A stretch of 64,000 nt of DNA from Polaribacter sp. Q13 (lineage in GTDB: Bacteria > Bacteroidota > Bacteroidia > Flavobacteriales > Flavobacteriaceae), in assembly GCF_016858305.2 (NCBI RefSeq), contig NZ_CP074436.1, forward strand, positions 888,001 to 952,000, written 5' to 3'. The notes under the pieces were generated by a model, which was given only the letters and a program-made list of their open reading frames with translations, made no database searches and was not told the DNA's origin. The translations under genes were made by a program, and so were the position numbers. The number at the start of each line of letters is the position of its first letter. Position 1 is the stretch's first letter. Of this stretch, positions 62,068-64,000 are shown piece after piece.

Positions 62068-62700
62068 ATGGAATTATTAGATAAATTAAACTGGAGATAC
62101 GCTGCAAAAGCAATGAATGGAGAAAAAGTTTCTGAAGATAAAATAGAACGTATTTTAGAAGCTGCACGTTTATCACCAACGTCTAGTGGATTACAACCTT
62201 TTGAGATTTTTGTAATTAAAAATCAAGAAATTAAAGAAAAAATTAAACCTATAGCTTGGAATCAATCTGTAATTACAGACTGTTCTCACCTACTCGTTTT
62301 TGCTGCTTGGGACACCTATACAGTAGAGCGTATTAATTATATGTTCGATTTAACCAATGAAATTCGTGGTTTTAAAAACGAAGGTTGGGAAGATTATCGT
62401 CAAATGTTATTAGGCATGTATCCTCAAAGAGATGCAGAAGAAAACTTTAATCATGCTGCAAAACAAGCATATATTGCTTTTGCCAACGCAATTACAGCGG
62501 CTGCTTATGAAGGCGTAGATGCTACTCCTTTAGAAGGTTTTGACCCTAATGCGGTAGATGAAATTCTAGGCTTGAGAGAAAAAGGTTTGCGTAGCGCTGT
62601 TTTATTACCATTAGGTTATAGAGCAGAAGATAAAGATTGGTTGGTAAACTTGGTAAAAGTTAGAAAACCTATGAAAGATTTAGTTACTGTAATTGAATAA
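62068..62700 (+). CDS. NAD(P)H-dependent nitroreductase-family oxidoreductase
   Basis: 210 residues, NfsB/nitroreductase fold. FMN contacts: RYAAKAMNGEKVS, LEAARLSPTSSGLQPFEIFVI, and GLREKGLRSAVLLPLGYRAEDKDW near the C-terminus. It reduces quinones, nitro compounds or other electrophiles with NAD(P)H. It sits 13 bp from the SDR gene. Confidence 0.88.
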   Translation: MELLDKLNWRYAAKAMNGEKVSEDKIERILEAARLSPTSSGLQPFEIFVIKNQEIKEKIKPIAWNQSVITDCSHLLVFAAWDTYTVERINYMFDLTNEIRGFKNEGWEDYRQMLLGMYPQRDAEENFNHAAKQAYIAFANAITAAAYEGVDATPLEGFDPNAVDEILGLREKGLRSAVLLPLGYRAEDKDWLVNLVKVRKPMKDLVTVIE

Positions 62701-62711
62701 AAAAAAGTAAA

Positions 62712-63707
62712 ATGAAAACGATTTTATTAAATAATAGACCCGTAGGAAAACCAACAACTTCTAATTTTGAATTTGTTACAGAAGACACGCAATTGGTAAT
62801 AAAAGATGGAGAAATTCTTTTAGAAGCTACTTACGTTTCCGTAGACCCTTATTTAAGAGGAAGAATGAGTGCTGCAAAGTCATACGTTCCTTCTTTTGAA
62901 TTAAACAAACCAGTACATTCTGGAGTAATTGCTAAAGTAATAGCTTCTAAAAACGAAAACTTTAAAGAGGGTGATTATGTTTCTGGGATGTTAAATTGGC
63001 AAACACAACAAGTTTCTAATGGAGAAGGTCTTTTAAAAGTCGATGGTTCTAAAGCACCATTAAGTGCCTATTTAGGCATTTTAGGAATGACTGGTTTAAC
63101 TGCGTATTTAGGTTTACACCAAATAGGGAAACCTGTTGCAGGAGAAACCATAGTGGTTTCTGGTGCTGCTGGAGCTGTAGGTTCTGTAGTTGGACAAATT
63201 GCTAAAATATTAGGACTAAGAGTTATTGGAATTGCTGGTACTGATGAAAAAATAGCAATGCTTAAAACCAAGTTTGGTTTTGACGCTGGTATTAATTACA
63301 ACACAAGTAAAGATATTAGTGCTGATATTAAAACATTGGCGCCAAACGGAGTAGATATTTATTTTGATAACGTAGGCGGACCAATATCTGATGCAGTATT
63401 ATTTAATATTAACCGTTTTGCTAGAATGATTATTTGTGGTGCAATTTCTGTTTACAACAATACAGAAACTCCAAAAGGGGTAAGTGTACAACCATTTTTA
63501 GTTAAAAATAGTGCCTTAATGCAAGGCTTTATTGTTTCTAATTATGCAGATAAATTCCCAGAAGCTATAAAACAATTATCAAGTTGGTTATCAGAAGAAA
63601 AACTTACTTACACAGAAACTATCGTAGATGGTTTCGATAATATACCAAATGCTTTTATCGACTTATTTGAAGGTAAAAACAAAGGAAAAATGATCGTTAA
63701 AATTTAA
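62712..63707 (+). CDS. NADP-dependent MDR-family alkenal/one reductase
   Basis: 331 residues of the medium-chain dehydrogenase, leukotriene-B4/CurA-like group. SVDPYLRGRMS near residue 50, cofactor loop VSGAAGAVGSVVGQIAKILG, YFDNVGGPISDAVL and ARMIICGAISVYN are diagnostic. It lacks the zinc-binding cysteines. It reduces the C=C of alpha,beta-unsaturated ketones and aldehydes with NADPH. It supports the reading of the operon as electrophile detoxification. Confidence 0.9.
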   Translation: MKTILLNNRPVGKPTTSNFEFVTEDTQLVIKDGEILLEATYVSVDPYLRGRMSAAKSYVPSFELNKPVHSGVIAKVIASKNENFKEGDYVSGMLNWQTQQVSNGEGLLKVDGSKAPLSAYLGILGMTGLTAYLGLHQIGKPVAGETIVVSGAAGAVGSVVGQIAKILGLRVIGIAGTDEKIAMLKTKFGFDAGINYNTSKDISADIKTLAPNGVDIYFDNVGGPISDAVLFNINRFARMIICGAISVYNNTETPKGVSVQPFLVKNSALMQGFIVSNYADKFPEAIKQLSSWLSEEKLTYTETIVDGFDNIPNAFIDLFEGKNKGKMIVKI

Positions 63708-63720
63708 ATAAAATAAAAAA

Positions 63721-64000
63721 ATGGAAAATTTTGAATTTAAAAACCCAACCAAAATCATTTTTGGAAAGGATACTATTAAACAATTAGAAACCGAAATTCC
63801 TAAAAACGCTAAAATATTATTACTCTACGGTGGAGGAAGCATCAAGAAAAATGGTATTTACGACCAAGTAAAAACGGCTTTATCAAAATTTGATATTGTT
63901 GAGTTTGGCGGTATACCTGCAAACCCTGAGTACGCAACCTTAATAGAAGCTTTACAAGTAATAAAAGAAGAAAGTATTACTTTTTTATTAGCTGTTGGTG
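63721..64000 (+). CDS. YqhD-like iron-containing alcohol/aldehyde reductase (partial)
   Basis: 93 codons from the ATG at 63721 and open at the window edge. The N-terminus MENFEFKNPTKIIFGKDTIK is typical of iron-dependent ADH, followed by ILLLYGGGSIKKNGIYDQV (NADP-binding GGGS), VEFGGIPANPEY and TFLLAVG. YqhD/BDH reduce short aldehydes with NADPH; the GGGSIK and EFGGIPANP signatures suit this subgroup. It is the last visible gene of the TetR operon, 13 bp from the alkenal reductase. Confidence 0.85.
   Translation, partial: MENFEFKNPTKIIFGKDTIKQLETEIPKNAKILLLYGGGSIKKNGIYDQVKTALSKFDIVEFGGIPANPEYATLIEALQVIKEESITFLLAVG

Noticed and set aside
1..64000. tRNA or rRNA genes
   Set aside because: I found no cloverleaf-like T-arm (GTTCRAnnC) context with a CCA-type acceptor arm or rRNA-like conserved stretch in the intergenic regions.

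Overview
The window is AT-rich chromosomal DNA from a member of the Bacteroidota, most likely a marine Flavobacteriaceae (Polaribacter/Tenacibaculum-like). This rests on TAnnTTTG promoter elements without clear Shine-Dalgarno sites, many short lipoproteins with an SC/GC lipobox, DUF4252, DUF6515, LytTR and IPT/kelch proteins, a TonB receptor with a carboxypeptidase-like N-domain, and a KefC/KefG pair. The genus is an inference. I see no rRNA, tRNA, CRISPR array, prophage or intact insertion sequence.

Layout. 1-8.5 kb: a partial B12-binding radical SAM gene, a small lipoprotein, Hsp20, two thiol proteins (peroxiredoxin and thioredoxin), an MtfA-type peptidase, a large PAS histidine kinase and an acetyltransferase. 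8.5-22 kb: an M1 aminopeptidase, an IPT/kelch lipoprotein, an ECF sigma factor operon (sigma, one-TM putative anti-sigma, two DUF4252 proteins) with a textbook ECF promoter and a divergent S41 protease, a patatin, a Ycf48-like propeller, a beta-barrel protein and a phosphatase. 22-30 kb: a SnoaL-like protein, an operon of KefG-type oxidoreductase, Kef antiporter and AraC regulator, MarC, a second AraC regulator and a decayed gene. 29-36 kb: a degenerate one-domain DEAD-box protein with a ThiE-like enzyme, a YbdG-type mechanosensitive channel, a LytS/LytTR two-component pair, an AraC remnant and an MFS transporter.

36.9-38.3 kb is a tandem array of twelve ~122-bp units, each carrying two copies of a palindromic core in opposite orientation. 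Single diverged relatives lie near 14.5 and 50.9 kb. The array abuts a TonB-dependent receptor that appears to have lost most of its barrel by an in-frame deletion. 40-46 kb is a TolC-MacA-MacB efflux operon ending in a DUF1566 lipoprotein.

46.4-49.8 kb holds the best defence candidate: an AAA ATPase and a subtilisin-like protease, 6 bp apart, matching the IetAS antiphage/plasmid-maintenance pair. 52.7-58.3 kb is a nitric oxide detoxification cluster (NsrR-like regulator, cupin, quinol NO reductase, truncated globin, porin, membrane protein) with promoter and operator candidates. A MITE-like 226-bp element follows, then a universal stress protein. 59.7-64 kb holds an AraC regulator divergent from a TetR-led electrophile/aldehyde detoxification operon that runs off the window end.
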